A stretch of DNA of 64,000 nucleotides from LMUY01 sp964245075 (GCA_964245075.1 CAXTLC010000001.1:121078-185077), one strand, 5' to 3'. Counted from the stretch's first letter, positions 52,064 through 62,964 are shown. Notes: generated from the sequence alone by a model not told the origin. Made by a program: numbers and translations.

Positions 52064-52067
52064 GGCG

Positions 52068-53162
52068 TCAGGCGTCCGGCTTCATCAGCACCTTGATCGA
52101 GTCGAGCGAGTTGGCGACCTTGATCGCCTCGTCCCACTGCTTGAACCCGTAGTCATGCGTCACGATGCCGTTCGAGGTGACCAGCCCGCGCCCGAGCAGG
52201 TCGATGGCGATCGGGTAGCAGTACGGGCCGAGATGCACGCCGCGCACGTCCAGTTCCTTGCGGTCACCGATGATGGAGAAGTCCATCGTGGTGTCGCTGC
52301 CGAAGACGGAGAACTCGATGAAGCGGCCGAGCTTGCGGATCAGCGACATGCCCTGGGTGACGCCGGAGGGCGACCCGGTCGCCTCGATGTACACGTCGCA
52401 GCCATAGCCCTCGGTCAGGCCCTGGACGATCGCCAGGGCGTCCTGCTCCTTGGGGTTGATCACGACGTCGGCGCCGAACGTCTTCGCCAATTCCAGCCGC
52501 TCCGGCACCATGTCGATGACCACGAGCTTCTTCGGCGTCTTGAGCCGCGCCACCTGGACCATCATCAGCCCGATCGGCCCGGCGCCCGCGATCACCACGA
52601 CGTCATCCAACTGCACGTCCCCGCGCTGCACCGTGTGGATGGCGCAGGACAGCGGCTCGATGATGGCGGCGTCCTCCAGCGAGATGGCGGGCGGGATGAC
52701 GTGCACGCGGGCGGTGGTGGGGATCAGCATGTAGTCCGACATGCCGCCGTCGGCGACCTCGCGCTGGAAGCCGAAGATGTTGTGCACCTCGCACATCCAG
52801 TACTGGCCGCTGCGGCAGAACCGGCAGCGGTCGCACGGCACGATCTGCTCGGCGATCACCCGCTCGCCGGGCTTGACGCCGAAATGCTCCGCCGCCCCCT
52901 CGCCCAGGTCGTCCACCACGCCGAAGAACTCGTGCCCGGGGACCACCGGCGGCTTCACGTAGGCCTTGGTGGCGCCGGACTTGTCGCCCCAGAACATCTT
53001 GGCGCCCTGCCAGCACTTGCAGTCGCTGGCGCAGATGCCGCAGGCGCTGATGCGGATCACCATCTCGCGCGGGCCGGGCATCGGGCGGGCGATCTGCTCG
53101 ACCCGGTAGTCCTCCGGGCCGTGGCAGACGATGGCAGTCATGCGGGTATTGGTAAGGCTCAC
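52068..53162 (-). CDS. Erythritol/L-threitol dehydrogenase-like zinc alcohol dehydrogenase
   Basis: 364 residues of the medium-chain Zn-ADH family. Catalytic Zn region GICASDCKCWQG and PGHEFFGVV; structural Zn cysteines in VPCDRCRFCRSGQYWMC; NAD fold VVIAGAGPIGLMMVQVA. The long CKCWQGAKMFWGDKS insert, IFGFQREVADGGMSDYM, YIEATGSPSGV and ELDVRGVHLGPYCYPIAI resemble the mycobacterial erythritol/L-threitol dehydrogenase, which oxidises the tetritol to erythrulose. GTG 53162 has a GAGGATGAA site; ATG 53141 is an alternative matching the usual family start. Confidence 0.87.
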   Translation of the reverse strand: MSLTNTRMTAIVCHGPEDYRVEQIARPMPGPREMVIRISACGICASDCKCWQGAKMFWGDKSGATKAYVKPPVVPGHEFFGVVDDLGEGAAEHFGVKPGERVIAEQIVPCDRCRFCRSGQYWMCEVHNIFGFQREVADGGMSDYMLIPTTARVHVIPPAISLEDAAIIEPLSCAIHTVQRGDVQLDDVVVIAGAGPIGLMMVQVARLKTPKKLVVIDMVPERLELAKTFGADVVINPKEQDALAIVQGLTEGYGCDVYIEATGSPSGVTQGMSLIRKLGRFIEFSVFGSDTTMDFSIIGDRKELDVRGVHLGPYCYPIAIDLLGRGLVTSNGIVTHDYGFKQWDEAIKVANSLDSIKVLMKPDA

Positions 53163-53169
53163 TTCATCC

Positions 53170-54133
53170 TCACTTGCGGCGTTCGCGGCCGATGTAGATG
53201 GCGAGCAGGATGATCCCGCCCTTCACCACGGTTTGCACATACGGGTTGACGCCGACCATGTTCAGCCCGTTGTTGAGCACGCCCAGCAGCAGCGCGCCCA
53301 GCAGCGTCCCGATCAGCGAGCCCCGGCCGCCTGCGATGGACGTGCCGCCCAGCACCACGGCGGCGATCGCGTCCAGCTCGAAGCCCTCGCCCGCGTTGGG
53401 CTGGCCGCTCATCAGCCGGGAGGTCAGCACCACCCCGGCGATCGCGGCGGTGAGGCCGCTGAGCGCGTAAACCAGCAGCTTGTAGCGCGCGACCCGCACG
53501 CCGGAGAGCCGGGTCGCCGTCTCGTTGCCGCCGATGGCGTAGACGTAGCGGCCGAACGGCGTCCGCTCCAGCAGCACCCAGCCCGCAAGGTAGACGATGG
53601 CGGTGATTGCGATGGGCGTTTGCAGGCCCAGCACGGAGCCGCCGCCAAACCAGCGCACCCAGGACGGCAGGCCGCTGATCGGGTAGCCGCCGGTGTAGAT
53701 CAGCGCCAGGCCGCGGGCGATGCCCATGGTCGCCAGGGTGACGATGATGGGCGGCATGCCCAGCCGGGCCACGAACACGCCGTTCGCCACGCCGAACGCC
53801 AGCCCGATGAGCAGGCACACCGGCAGCGCCAGCCCGCCAGGCAAGCCGCCGGACATCAGCCCCGCCGCGACCGTGCCCCCCAGCGCCATCACCGCGCCCA
53901 CCGACAGGTCGATGCCCCCGGTCAGGATCACGTAGGTCATGCCGACGGCGATCACCGCGTTGATGGAGACCTGCCGCAGGATGTTGTTGACGTTGCCGAC
54001 CGAGAGGAAGCTGTCGCTGGCGAACACCATGACGATGCAGACGACGACCAGCCCCACGAGCGGGTAGAACACGGTGGAGCGGCCGGCGAGCGCCAGCCTT
54101 GCGCCGAAGCCCGGCGCCGGCGGCAGCGCCGTC

Positions 54134-54147
<14 letters not shown>
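53170..54147 (-). CDS. Sugar/polyol ABC permease (RbsC family)
   Basis: 325 residues from ATG 54147, which has an AGGAG ribosome site 7 nt upstream; ATG 54168 is less supported. CUT2 signature GGIDLSVGAVMALGGTVAA, VARLGMPPIIVTLATMGIARGLA and GGTSIAGGRGSLIGTLLGAL are intact. It overlaps the ATPase stop by 14 nt. Partner of the ATPase at 54134 and the binding protein at 55647; the dehydrogenase follows 7 nt after its stop. Confidence 0.93.
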
Positions 54148-55639
<1,492 letters not shown>

Positions 55640-55646
55640 GGCGCTC

Positions 55647-56564
55647 CTACCAATGGAACGTCTTCGCATCGCTGGCGTCGACCAGCTTGACGTCGATCGG
55701 GATGGCGTTCGGGACGTTGGCGCCCCACTTCTTCGCCAGCGCGATGCCGATCGCGATGCGCACCATGTCCGCCGGGTATTGCGCCGAGGTCTCGATGAAC
55801 TTGGAGCCGGGCTTGGCGATCGCCTGCACCGCCTCGGGCGCGCCGTCCACCGATGTCAGCTTGATGTCCTTGCCGCTGGAATCGATCGCCGACAGCACGC
55901 CCATGGAGCCGCCGTCATTCACGCTGAAGATGCCCTTCAAGTTAGGATGAGCCTGAATCATGTTCTCCGTCACGCTCAGGGCGGTGTCGCGTTCCTGCTT
56001 GCCGTTCTGGGTGTCCACGACCTTGACGTTGGGGAACTTCTCCAGCGCCGCCTTGCAGCCGCGCACCCGCTCCAGGATCGGCACCACCGGGATGCCGTCC
56101 AGGATGGCGACCTCGCCGCTGCCGCCGATCGCCTTGGCCATGTACTCGCAGGAGATTTGCCCGGCGTCGAAATTCTTCGAGCCGACGAAGGAGTCCACCG
56201 GGCCGGTCGCGTTGGCATCCACCGCGACCACGACGGCGCCGGCGTTGTGCGCCGAGGTGACGGCGGATTGGATGCCGGTCGAATCGGTCGGGTTCACCAG
56301 CAGGATGTCGATCTTCTGTTGCAGCATGTCCTCGACGTCGCTGATCTGCTTGGACACGTCATGGTGCGCGTCGGTGACCACCACGGTGGCGCCGATGGAG
56401 GCGGCGGCATCACGCAGGGCCTTCTGCATGGTCACGAAGTAGGGGTTGTTCAGCTCCTGGAAGGTCATGCCGATCTTGATCGGCGTGGCCGCGTGCGCGC
56501 CGGCCGCCAGCGCGCAGCCTGCGGCGGTGGCGAGGCAGGCGGCTCTCAGACTGTTGGCGATCAT
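55647..56564 (-). CDS. Sugar/polyol-binding periplasmic protein (RbsB-like)
   Basis: 305 residues with signal sequence AACLATAAGCALAAGAHAA. The type-I fold reads IKIGMTFQELNNPYFVTMQK, VVVVAVDANATGPVDSFVG, GEVAILDGIPVVPILERVRG and GIFSVNDGGSMGVLSAI. The ligand is likely the polyol handled by the downstream dehydrogenase and kinase. Its ATG overlaps the stop of the upstream AraC regulator (ATGA), and the AAAGGAGA ribosome site lies within the last codons of the regulator, so regulator and transporter are translated in tandem. Confidence 0.92.
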   Translation of the reverse strand: MIANSLRAACLATAAGCALAAGAHAATPIKIGMTFQELNNPYFVTMQKALRDAAASIGATVVVTDAHHDVSKQISDVEDMLQQKIDILLVNPTDSTGIQSAVTSAHNAGAVVVAVDANATGPVDSFVGSKNFDAGQISCEYMAKAIGGSGEVAILDGIPVVPILERVRGCKAALEKFPNVKVVDTQNGKQERDTALSVTENMIQAHPNLKGIFSVNDGGSMGVLSAIDSSGKDIKLTSVDGAPEAVQAIAKPGSKFIETSAQYPADMVRIAIGIALAKKWGANVPNAIPIDVKLVDASDAKTFHW

Positions 56565-57490
56565 AGGCTTCTCCTTTGTGGGCTCGGGTCCGCCGGGGCG
56601 GGCTCGGCATGGCCTGACAGCCCGTTGGCGCGGTGGTGGGAACGGAATGCCCGCGGGGGCATTGCCTTGTGGGCCAGGAACTGCCGGTTGAAGTTGGACA
56701 GGTTGTTGAACCCGACCTCGTAGCAGATCTCGGTGATCTTCCGTTCGTCCGCGACCAGCATCTCGCAGGCGCGGTTGATGCGCAGGCTATTGACGTAGTG
56801 CACGAACGTCATGCCCGTCTGCCGGCGGAAGGCGCGGGAGAACGCGCTCGGGCTGTAGCCGCTGAGTTCGGCCAAATCGGTTTCCCGCAGGTCGCTGCTC
56901 AGGTTGCGGGCGATGTGATCCAGCACGTGGTTCAGCGGCTGCGTCATGAACCTGGCTGGGCTGGGCCGGTAGCCGGCGCTGGCCAGCATCCGCCGGTCCG
57001 GACAGCGGCGCGTCACGTCCAGGAGCGCGAACAGCGCCACGAGCCGGGCCGGGCCGTCCGCGGACATGAGCGTGCGCATCACCGGCTCGGCCGCAGCCCC
57101 GGCGGCAGGGGAGAACTGCACGCCCCGGGCGGCGTCCGAGAGCAAGGCAGGCAGGAAAGCCAGTTCGGGGAAGGTGGCGATGCAGCCCTCGGCAAAGGCG
57201 GCCGTGAATTGAAGCACCAGGCAGCGCTCGGAGATGCTGGTGCCCGGCGGCACGTCGCTCAGCCAGTTATGCGGCAGGTTCGGGCCGGTCATGACCAGGT
57301 TGCCCGGCACGAACGGCCCGATATGGTCGCCCACGAACGCCCTGCCCTGCGTGGCGGTGATCAGGTGAATCTCGTACTCAGGGTGGAAATGCCAGCGGAC
57401 GGTCCGGAAGGGGTAGCCGTGCGACCAGACCTTGAAGGACTCGCCGGCCCGAACGGACACGATCTCCAGATTTGGCTGTGATGCGGTCAC
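56561..57490 (-). CDS. AraC family transcriptional regulator
   Basis: 309 residues: an N-terminal cupin-like ligand domain (FRTVRWHFHPEYEIHLITAT) and a C-terminal double helix-turn-helix (DLRETDLAELSGYSPSAFSRAFRRQ, then KITEICYEVGFNNLSNFNRQFLAHK, about 205-285). It likely activates the downstream transporter and catabolic genes when the polyol is bound. GTG 57490 is the only reasonable start. An inverted repeat (57500-57525) just upstream could be its operator. The stop is fused by ATGA to the binding-protein gene, so it is the first gene of its own target operon. Confidence 0.93.
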   Translation of the reverse strand: MTASQPNLEIVSVRAGESFKVWSHGYPFRTVRWHFHPEYEIHLITATQGRAFVGDHIGPFVPGNLVMTGPNLPHNWLSDVPPGTSISERCLVLQFTAAFAEGCIATFPELAFLPALLSDAARGVQFSPAAGAAAEPVMRTLMSADGPARLVALFALLDVTRRCPDRRMLASAGYRPSPARFMTQPLNHVLDHIARNLSSDLRETDLAELSGYSPSAFSRAFRRQTGMTFVHYVNSLRINRACEMLVADERKITEICYEVGFNNLSNFNRQFLAHKAMPPRAFRSHHRANGLSGHAEPAPADPSPQRRSL

Positions 57491-57499
57491 TGCTGGCGG

Positions 57500-57525
57500 C
57501 CGTTACTTGGGCTGCGCCGTAACGG
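57500..57525. promoter_or_regulatory. Candidate AraC operator (inverted repeat)
   Basis: CCGTTAC (57500-57506) and GTAACGG (57519-57525) form a perfect 7-bp inverted repeat with a 12-nt spacer, 10 nt upstream of the regulator's GTG. This would also overlap the ribosome-binding region, which fits repression by the unliganded regulator. The rest of the 239-nt space (57526-57729) is unusually AT-rich for this window and includes an imperfect CTCATTCTC/GAGAGTGAG hairpin (about 57605-57627). Confidence 0.45.
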
Positions 57526-57729
57526 TGCAGGCTGCAACCTGATTCAAGGCGTTTCGCACGACGCGCTCCCCTCTGCCAAAGACCAAATAGCAGGCCTCGG
57601 GCATCTCATTCTCTTGTTGAGAGTGAGTTTAGTTCGAGTTGTCGCCGCACTCTACAGAAGAATCGGCAAATATGTGATACTATTTTGCAGTCAGACATGG
57701 TCCGCAACAGCCTGAACGATCTCAGGGCG

Positions 57730-58899
57730 CTAGAACATCGACAGTTGCCGCGCGCGGGCCTGGCCTTGCCGGCCGGCTGGGACCGCGAAGCGCGAGCAAT
57801 CGAGAGCCTGCGCAGGCCGAAACCCCAACTTGCGGCTGGCCCGGTCGAACCGCCGCGCCAGGAGTTCGGCGTGGACCCCGGCGCCGGAGAAGCGGCGGCC
57901 GAACGCCGAGTCGTTCAAGGCGCCCGACCGCGTTTCCCGCACCAGGTTGAGCACGTGGCGCGCGCGATCCGGGTAGTTCAGGGTCAACCAGCTCTCGAAT
58001 ATCCCGGCCACCTCGAGCGGAAGCCGAAGCAGCACGTATCCGGCATGACCCGCCTTGGCGTCCGCCGCGGCGGCGAGGATGCTTTCCAGCTCGCTGTCGT
58101 TCAGCCCCGGGATCATGGGAGCGGCCAGCACCGCCGCCGGGACCGCCCGCCGCGACAACTCGGTGATGGCCTGCAAGCGCCGGCGGGGCGCGGGCGCGCG
58201 CGGCTCCATCCGGCGGGCAAGGTCCCCGTCGAGCGTCGTGACCGACAGGTAAACCCGCACCAGGTTCCGCTCGGCCAGGGACTGCAAAATATCGAGGTCA
58301 CGCAGCACGCCGGCCGATTTGGTCACGATCATCACGGGATGATTGAACCGGCTCAGCACCTCCAGGATCGATCGGGTCAGCTTGAGCGTGCGGTCGATCG
58401 GCTGATACGGGTCAGTGTTGGCGCCCAGGGTGATGGGCTTGGCAGCGTAGCCCGGCTTGCCGATCTCGCGTTCCAGCATGGAGGCCGCTTTCGGCTTGTA
58501 CAAGAGCTTCGTCTCGAAATCCAGCCCGGCCGAGTATCCCAGATAGGCGTGGCTCGGGCGCGCGTAGCAGTAAACGCAGCCATGCTCGCAGCCCCGGTAC
58601 GGGTTGACCAACCTGTCGAAGCCGATATCCGGGCTTTGGTTGTAGCTGATGATGCTGCGGCTCGCATCCCGGATCATCTGCGTCGGGAGCGGCGGCAAGT
58701 CCTGCAGATCGGACGCGGCCGTTCCCCAGCCGTCGTCGAACAGCGTGGACACCTCGCTGTCGAAGCGGTTGGCCGGGTTCGTCACCGCTCCGCGTCCGTC
58801 GTGGGCGACGGAGCCGTGGTCCGGACCGCTCACCGGGCCGGGGGCGACCCACCGCCGGGTTCTCCTGGTTGCGGACGATTGATGAAGCCCGGCACCCAT
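57730..58899 (-). CDS. PA0069 family radical SAM protein
   Basis: 389 residues. The CxxxCxxC motif is in YRGCEHGCVYCYARP (about 113-127), followed by SAM-binding strands LGANTDPYQPIDRTLKLTR and VYLSVTTLDGDLARRMEPR. The N-terminal QMIRDASRSIISYNQSPDIG and the spore-photoproduct-lyase-like context match the PA0069/Rv2578c family, whose substrate is not established. ATG 58899 gives an N-terminal extension with Arg-rich residues; internal starts near residue 30 cannot be excluded. Transcribed toward the AraC regulator but separated by 239 nt. Confidence 0.92.
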   Translation of the reverse strand: MGAGLHQSSATRRTRRWVAPGPVSGPDHGSVAHDGRGAVTNPANRFDSEVSTLFDDGWGTAASDLQDLPPLPTQMIRDASRSIISYNQSPDIGFDRLVNPYRGCEHGCVYCYARPSHAYLGYSAGLDFETKLLYKPKAASMLEREIGKPGYAAKPITLGANTDPYQPIDRTLKLTRSILEVLSRFNHPVMIVTKSAGVLRDLDILQSLAERNLVRVYLSVTTLDGDLARRMEPRAPAPRRRLQAITELSRRAVPAAVLAAPMIPGLNDSELESILAAAADAKAGHAGYVLLRLPLEVAGIFESWLTLNYPDRARHVLNLVRETRSGALNDSAFGRRFSGAGVHAELLARRFDRASRKLGFRPAQALDCSRFAVPAGRQGQARARQLSMF

Positions 58900-59066
58900 G
58901 ACCGCCTCCTATCCCGATTGAAGCACTCCCATGCTGCCTGGCTAGGACTTCCTACCCATCATGTCAAGAACGGAAAGAGAACGTTAGCCGTTCGTCAAAA
59001 GCCCCGGCGCTCAGCCGCGGGGTGCCGGCGCTCGCGTTCACGCGCCGTGCCTGCTAAGCCGGCTCC

Positions 59067-59699
59067 ATGCCTGATTACACCATGGAGAGCGAGCACGGCG
59101 GGCGCGTCGCCGGGGTGGACGAGGCTGGCCGCGGCCCGCTCGCGGGGCCGGTCGTGGCGGCTGCGGTCGTGTTCCCCGCCGGGTTGCCTGGTCCGCTTGC
59201 CGCCCTGCTGGACGACTCCAAGAAGCTGACGGCGCAACAGCGTACCGCGGCCTATGACGCCCTGCTCGCGTCGGGCCTGGCGGAGATCGGCGTGGGCGCG
59301 GCGTCGGTGGCGGAGATCTCGCGGATCAACATCCTTCGCGCGGCTCTGCTGGCGATGCGCCGGGCGGTGTCCCAGTTGCGCGTGCCGCCCGACCTGGCGC
59401 TGGTGGACGGCAATCAGCCGCCTGCCCTGCCCTGCCCGGTGCGCTGCGTGGTGGGCGGGGACGCGGCCTGCTTGTCCATCGCGGCGGCCTCCATCGTCGC
59501 CAAGGTGGTGCGGGACCGGGCGATGACCCGGCTGCATGCGCGCCTGCCGCAATATGGCTGGTCGTCCAACGCCGGGTATGGCACGGCGGCGCACCGGGCG
59601 GCGATCACCCTGCATGGCCCATCCCGCCATCACCGCCCGACCTTCGGCGCGGTGCGGCTGCACCTGCAAGGGGCGGAGCTGGCGGTCGCGGGCGATTAG
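59067..59699 (+). CDS. rnhB: Ribonuclease HII
   Basis: 210 residues; cleaves RNA in RNA-DNA hybrids, including single ribonucleotides misinserted in DNA. Acidic active-site residues lie in GVDEAGRGPLAGPV (Asp-Glu), DLALVDGNQ (Asp) and DAACLSIAAASIVAKVVRD. ATG 59067 is used. The gene ends just upstream of the CcrM-type methylase, a pairing seen in other alphaproteobacteria, where both act on newly replicated DNA. Confidence 0.96.
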   Translation: MPDYTMESEHGGRVAGVDEAGRGPLAGPVVAAAVVFPAGLPGPLAALLDDSKKLTAQQRTAAYDALLASGLAEIGVGAASVAEISRINILRAALLAMRRAVSQLRVPPDLALVDGNQPPALPCPVRCVVGGDAACLSIAAASIVAKVVRDRAMTRLHARLPQYGWSSNAGYGTAAHRAAITLHGPSRHHRPTFGAVRLHLQGAELAVAGD

Positions 59700-59771
59700 C
59701 GGCGCGCCCGATTGACGCGGCTTGCGCGCGTTCGTCACATTGCCGGTTTGAAGCCTGGGGGTGCCTGCCGC

Positions 59772-60839
59772 GTGGAAATTGTCCGCGAATTGCCATTGGA
59801 CCAGGTTCTGCGCGGCGATTGCGTGCCCCTGATGGGCATGCTGCCCCCAGCCTCGATCCACTGCGTTTTTGCCGATCCGCCGTACAACCTCCAGCTCCGC
59901 GGCGAACTGCGGCGCCCGGATGAAAGCCTGGTGGACGGCGTGGACGACGACTGGGACCGCTTCGCCGATTTCGCGGAGTACGACGCGTTCACCCGGGCAT
60001 GGCTCGGCGAGTGCCGGCGGTTGCTGCGCAAGGATGGCACGATCTGGGTGATCGGCGCCTACCACAACATCTTCCGCATCGGCGCGATCCTGCAGGATCT
60101 GGGTTTCTGGATCCTCAACGACGTGGTGTGGCGCAAGTCCAACCCGATGCCGAATTTCCGCGGACGCCGCTTCACCAACGCGCACGAGACGCTGATCTGG
60201 GCGGCGCGGGACCGGGACAGCCGCTATAAGTTCAACTACCACGCCATGAAGTCGCTGAACGACGACCTGCAGATGCGCAGCGACTGGCTGATGCCGCTCT
60301 GCACCGGCCCGGAGCGGCTGCGCAACCAGCACGGCCTGAAGCTGCACCCGACGCAGAAGCCGGAAGCGCTGCTGCACCGGGTGCTGCTGGCTTCCACCGC
60401 GCCGGACGACATCGTGCTCGACCCGTTCCTCGGCACCGGCACGACCGCGGCAATGGCCAAGCGGCTGGGCCGGCGCTTCATCGGCATCGAGCGGCACCCG
60501 GCCTATGCCGAGGCCGCGATCGGCCGGGTGTGCCGGGAAAAGCCGGTGCCGCTTTCCGGGCTCGCCACCGCGCCGACCCGGCGGGATGCGCCGCGGGTGC
60601 CGTTCGGCAGCTTCGTGGAAACCGGGGTGCTGACGCCCGGTGCGGTGCTGCGGGACCGGACGCGGCGGGTGAGCGCCACGGTCGCGGCGGACGGCACGAT
60701 CACGAGCGGGGCGCACCGCGGCTCGATCCACAAGGTGGGGGCGGCGGTGCAGAACGCGCCGTCCTGCAACGGGTGGATGTTCTGGTACTTCGAGCGGGAC
60801 GGCGCGTGGGTGCAGTTGGACGTGCTACGGCAGCATTAG
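59772..60839 (+). CDS. ccrM: CcrM-type adenine DNA methyltransferase (GANTC)
   Basis: 355 residues from GTG 59772; TTG 59712 would add 20 non-conserved residues. A beta-class N6-adenine methylase with the catalytic DPPY at 35-38 (FADPPYNLQL) before the SAM motif FLGTGTT at about 219-225, then HPTQKPEALLHRVL between them and the C-terminal DNA-binding extension (VPFGSFVETGVLTPG to WVQLDVL) that is unique to CcrM. CcrM restores full methylation at GANTC late in the cell cycle and is essential in many alphaproteobacteria. No restriction partner is nearby. The 3' end overlaps the convergent cupin gene by 15 nt. Confidence 0.95.
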   Translation: MEIVRELPLDQVLRGDCVPLMGMLPPASIHCVFADPPYNLQLRGELRRPDESLVDGVDDDWDRFADFAEYDAFTRAWLGECRRLLRKDGTIWVIGAYHNIFRIGAILQDLGFWILNDVVWRKSNPMPNFRGRRFTNAHETLIWAARDRDSRYKFNYHAMKSLNDDLQMRSDWLMPLCTGPERLRNQHGLKLHPTQKPEALLHRVLLASTAPDDIVLDPFLGTGTTAAMAKRLGRRFIGIERHPAYAEAAIGRVCREKPVPLSGLATAPTRRDAPRVPFGSFVETGVLTPGAVLRDRTRRVSATVAADGTITSGAHRGSIHKVGAAVQNAPSCNGWMFWYFERDGAWVQLDVLRQH

Positions 60840-61151
60840 CTGGGCAAGCTCTCCAGGTTGCTTCACCTCGATCTCGGTGAAGGCGATCGGGTGGTCCGAC
60901 CCGTTCATCACGTCATGGCGGATGCCGGCCCGGCGCATGTAGGATTGGCCTTGGCTGAGCGACGTCTCGCTCACCTCGGCGCCGTTGTGCACCCGCAGGA
61001 CGCCATCCGTGAGCATGACGACGAAGTAGGGCCAGCCGTGCTCGTGCCAGCCGGTAGCCGCGCCAGGCTCGAAGCGCCAGGTGGTGACGCGGATGGTCGC
61101 ATCGTCCTGCTGCACGGTCGGGATGGCGGGGATGGTGCATTGGAAAGCCAA
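60825..61151 (-). CDS. Cupin-domain protein
   Basis: 108 residues from TTG 61151, which has a TAGGAGT ribosome site 8 nt upstream; the GTG at 61181 lies inside an intergenic repeat. One cupin barrel with the two metal motifs: GWHEHGWPYFVVML (His-x-His...Glu-like) and GQSYMRRAGIRHDVMNGSD (His). It is likely a small metal-dependent dioxygenase, isomerase or binding protein; substrate unknown. It converges on ccrM, sharing its last 15 bases. Confidence 0.8.
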   Translation of the reverse strand: MAFQCTIPAIPTVQQDDATIRVTTWRFEPGAATGWHEHGWPYFVVMLTDGVLRVHNGAEVSETSLSQGQSYMRRAGIRHDVMNGSDHPIAFTEIEVKQPGELAQLMLP

Positions 61152-61170
61152 TCCGGAGACTCCTATCGCT

Positions 61171-61215
61171 TGGCCCCCCACCCGGCCCTTTCCCGAAGTA
61201 AAAGGGAATAGAAGC
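61171..61215. repeat. Interspersed hairpin repeat copy between cupin and ilvD
   Basis: CCACCCGGCCCTTTCCC followed by AAAAGGGAAT, with a 6-bp CCCTTT/AAAGGG stem (61186-61191, 61201-61206), resembling the tmk-tail and xylB-leader copies. It occupies most of the 88-nt space between the ilvD stop and the cupin start and may act as a terminator for ilvD. Confidence 0.5.
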
Positions 61216-61239
61216 GGGGATGAGGGGCCAGCCCGCCTG

Positions 61240-62964
61240 TTACTGGTCCGGGTAGGTGTGCGTTTCCGCAGCCCCGCCAGGGTTGGTCACGGCTCCGAGG
61301 TGCGCCGGCCCGACGAGCTGCGCGAACTTCCAGATCGCGCCGCTGTTGTAGTCCGTCGGCCGCGGCGTCCAGGCGGCGCGGCGCTCGGCCAGCTCCGCCT
61401 CGGACAGCAGCACATCCATCGTGCCTTCGATCGCATCCAGAACGATGCGGTCACCGTCACGCAGCAGGGCGATCGGCCCGCCCAGCGCCGCTTCCGGCCC
61501 GACATGGCCGATGCAGAACCCGCGGGTGCCGCCAGAAAACCGGCCGTCGGTGATCAGCGCCACGTGCTCGCCCATGCCTTGGCCGTAGATGGCGCTCGTG
61601 GTGGACAGCATCTCCCGCATGCCGGGGCCGCCGCGCGGCCCCTCGTAGCGGATGACGATCACATCGCCGGCCTTGTAGGCGCGCGCCTGCACGGCGGCGA
61701 ACGCGTCCTCCTCGCAGTCGAAGCACAGCGCCGTGCCCTCGAAGCGCTGGCGGGCCAGCCCGGCGACCTTCACGATCGCGCCGTCCGGCGCCAGGTTGCC
61801 GCGCAGCCCCACCACGCCGCCCGTGGGCGAGATGGCCCGCGACACCGGGTACACCACATCCTGATCCTGCGGGAACACGACGTCCTTCAGGTTCTCGGCC
61901 ATGGTCCGGCCAGTCACCGTCATGCAGTCGCCATTGAGCAACCCGCCGTCCAGCAACGCCTTCAGGATCACGGGAATGCCGCCGATGCGGTGGACGTCCA
62001 GCGCCACGTACTTGCCGCCGGGCTTGAGGTCCGCGATGTACGGCGTGCGGCGGAACACCTCCACCACGTCGTCCAGGGTGAAGCTGATCCCCGCCTCGTG
62101 CGCCATCGCGGGCAGATGCAGCCCGGCGTTGGTGCTGCCGCCGGTCGCCGCCACGATCACCGCGGCGTTGACGAACGCTTCCCGCGTGCAGATGTCGCGC
62201 GGCCGCAGCCCGCTTTCCAGCAGGGACATCACGGCGCGGCCGCTTTCCACCGCCCAGCGGTCGCGGTCCTCGTACGGCGCCGGGGCGCCCGCCGAGCCGG
62301 GGAGCGCCAGGCCGATCGCCTCGCTGACCATGGCCATGGTGTTGGCGGTGAACTGGCCGCCGCACGCGCCGGCGGACGGGCAGGCGACGCATTCCAGCTC
62401 GTGCAGCTCCTCGTCCGTCATGGTGCCGGCGGCGTGCTGGCCCACCGCCTCGAACACGTCCACCACCGTCACGTCGCGGCCCTTGTAGCTGCCGGGCAGG
62501 ATGGACCCGCCGTACATGAACACGGACGGCACGTTCAGCCGCAGCATCGCCATCATCATGCCGGGCAGCGACTTGTCGCACCCGGCCAAGCCGACCAGCG
62601 CGTCGTAGCAATGCCCGCGCACGGTCAGCTCCACCGAATCGGCGATGCACTCGCGCGACACCAGGGAGGACTTCATGCCCTGATGCCCCATGGCGATGCC
62701 GTCGGTGACGGTGATGGTGGTGAACTCGCGCGGGGTGCCGCCGCTGTCCAGGACGCCGCGCTTGACCGACTGCGCCTGCCGCGAGAGGGCGATGTTGCAG
62801 GGCGCCGCCTCGTTCCAGCAGGTGGCGACGCCGACGAAGGGGGCGTTGATCGCGTCCTCGTCCAGGCCCATGGCGTAGTAGTACGAGCGGTGCGGCGCCC
62901 TGCCCGGCCCCACTGTCACGTGGCGGGACGGCAGGCGGGACTTGTCCCAGCGTTTGGTCAGCAA
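61240..62964 (-). CDS. ilvD: Dihydroxy-acid dehydratase, [2Fe-2S] type
   Basis: 574 residues; dehydrates 2,3-dihydroxy-isovalerate and methylvalerate in valine and isoleucine synthesis. Cluster cysteines lie in VGVATCWNEAAPCN (Cys56), GLAGCDKSLPG (about Cys129) and CPSAGACGGQFTANTM (about 200), with the catalytic GRFSGGTRGFCIGHV near the C-terminus. The motif spacing is that of the [2Fe-2S] DHADs rather than the [4Fe-4S] E. coli type. The nearby sugar cluster made a sugar dehydratase (XylD-like) worth considering, but the motifs fit DHAD. Start ATG 62964. Confidence 0.93.
   Translation of the reverse strand: MLTKRWDKSRLPSRHVTVGPGRAPHRSYYYAMGLDEDAINAPFVGVATCWNEAAPCNIALSRQAQSVKRGVLDSGGTPREFTTITVTDGIAMGHQGMKSSLVSRECIADSVELTVRGHCYDALVGLAGCDKSLPGMMMAMLRLNVPSVFMYGGSILPGSYKGRDVTVVDVFEAVGQHAAGTMTDEELHELECVACPSAGACGGQFTANTMAMVSEAIGLALPGSAGAPAPYEDRDRWAVESGRAVMSLLESGLRPRDICTREAFVNAAVIVAATGGSTNAGLHLPAMAHEAGISFTLDDVVEVFRRTPYIADLKPGGKYVALDVHRIGGIPVILKALLDGGLLNGDCMTVTGRTMAENLKDVVFPQDQDVVYPVSRAISPTGGVVGLRGNLAPDGAIVKVAGLARQRFEGTALCFDCEEDAFAAVQARAYKAGDVIVIRYEGPRGGPGMREMLSTTSAIYGQGMGEHVALITDGRFSGGTRGFCIGHVGPEAALGGPIALLRDGDRIVLDAIEGTMDVLLSEAELAERRAAWTPRPTDYNSGAIWKFAQLVGPAHLGAVTNPGGAAETHTYPDQ

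Noticed and set aside
59067..60839. CcrM as part of a restriction-modification system
   Set aside because: No endonuclease gene nearby and the C-terminal extension is that of the solitary cell-cycle methylase.
61240..62964. IlvD-like gene as a xylonate/sugar dehydratase of the sugar cluster
   Set aside because: Motif spacing and N-terminus fit branched-chain DHAD; it is separated from the cluster by housekeeping genes.
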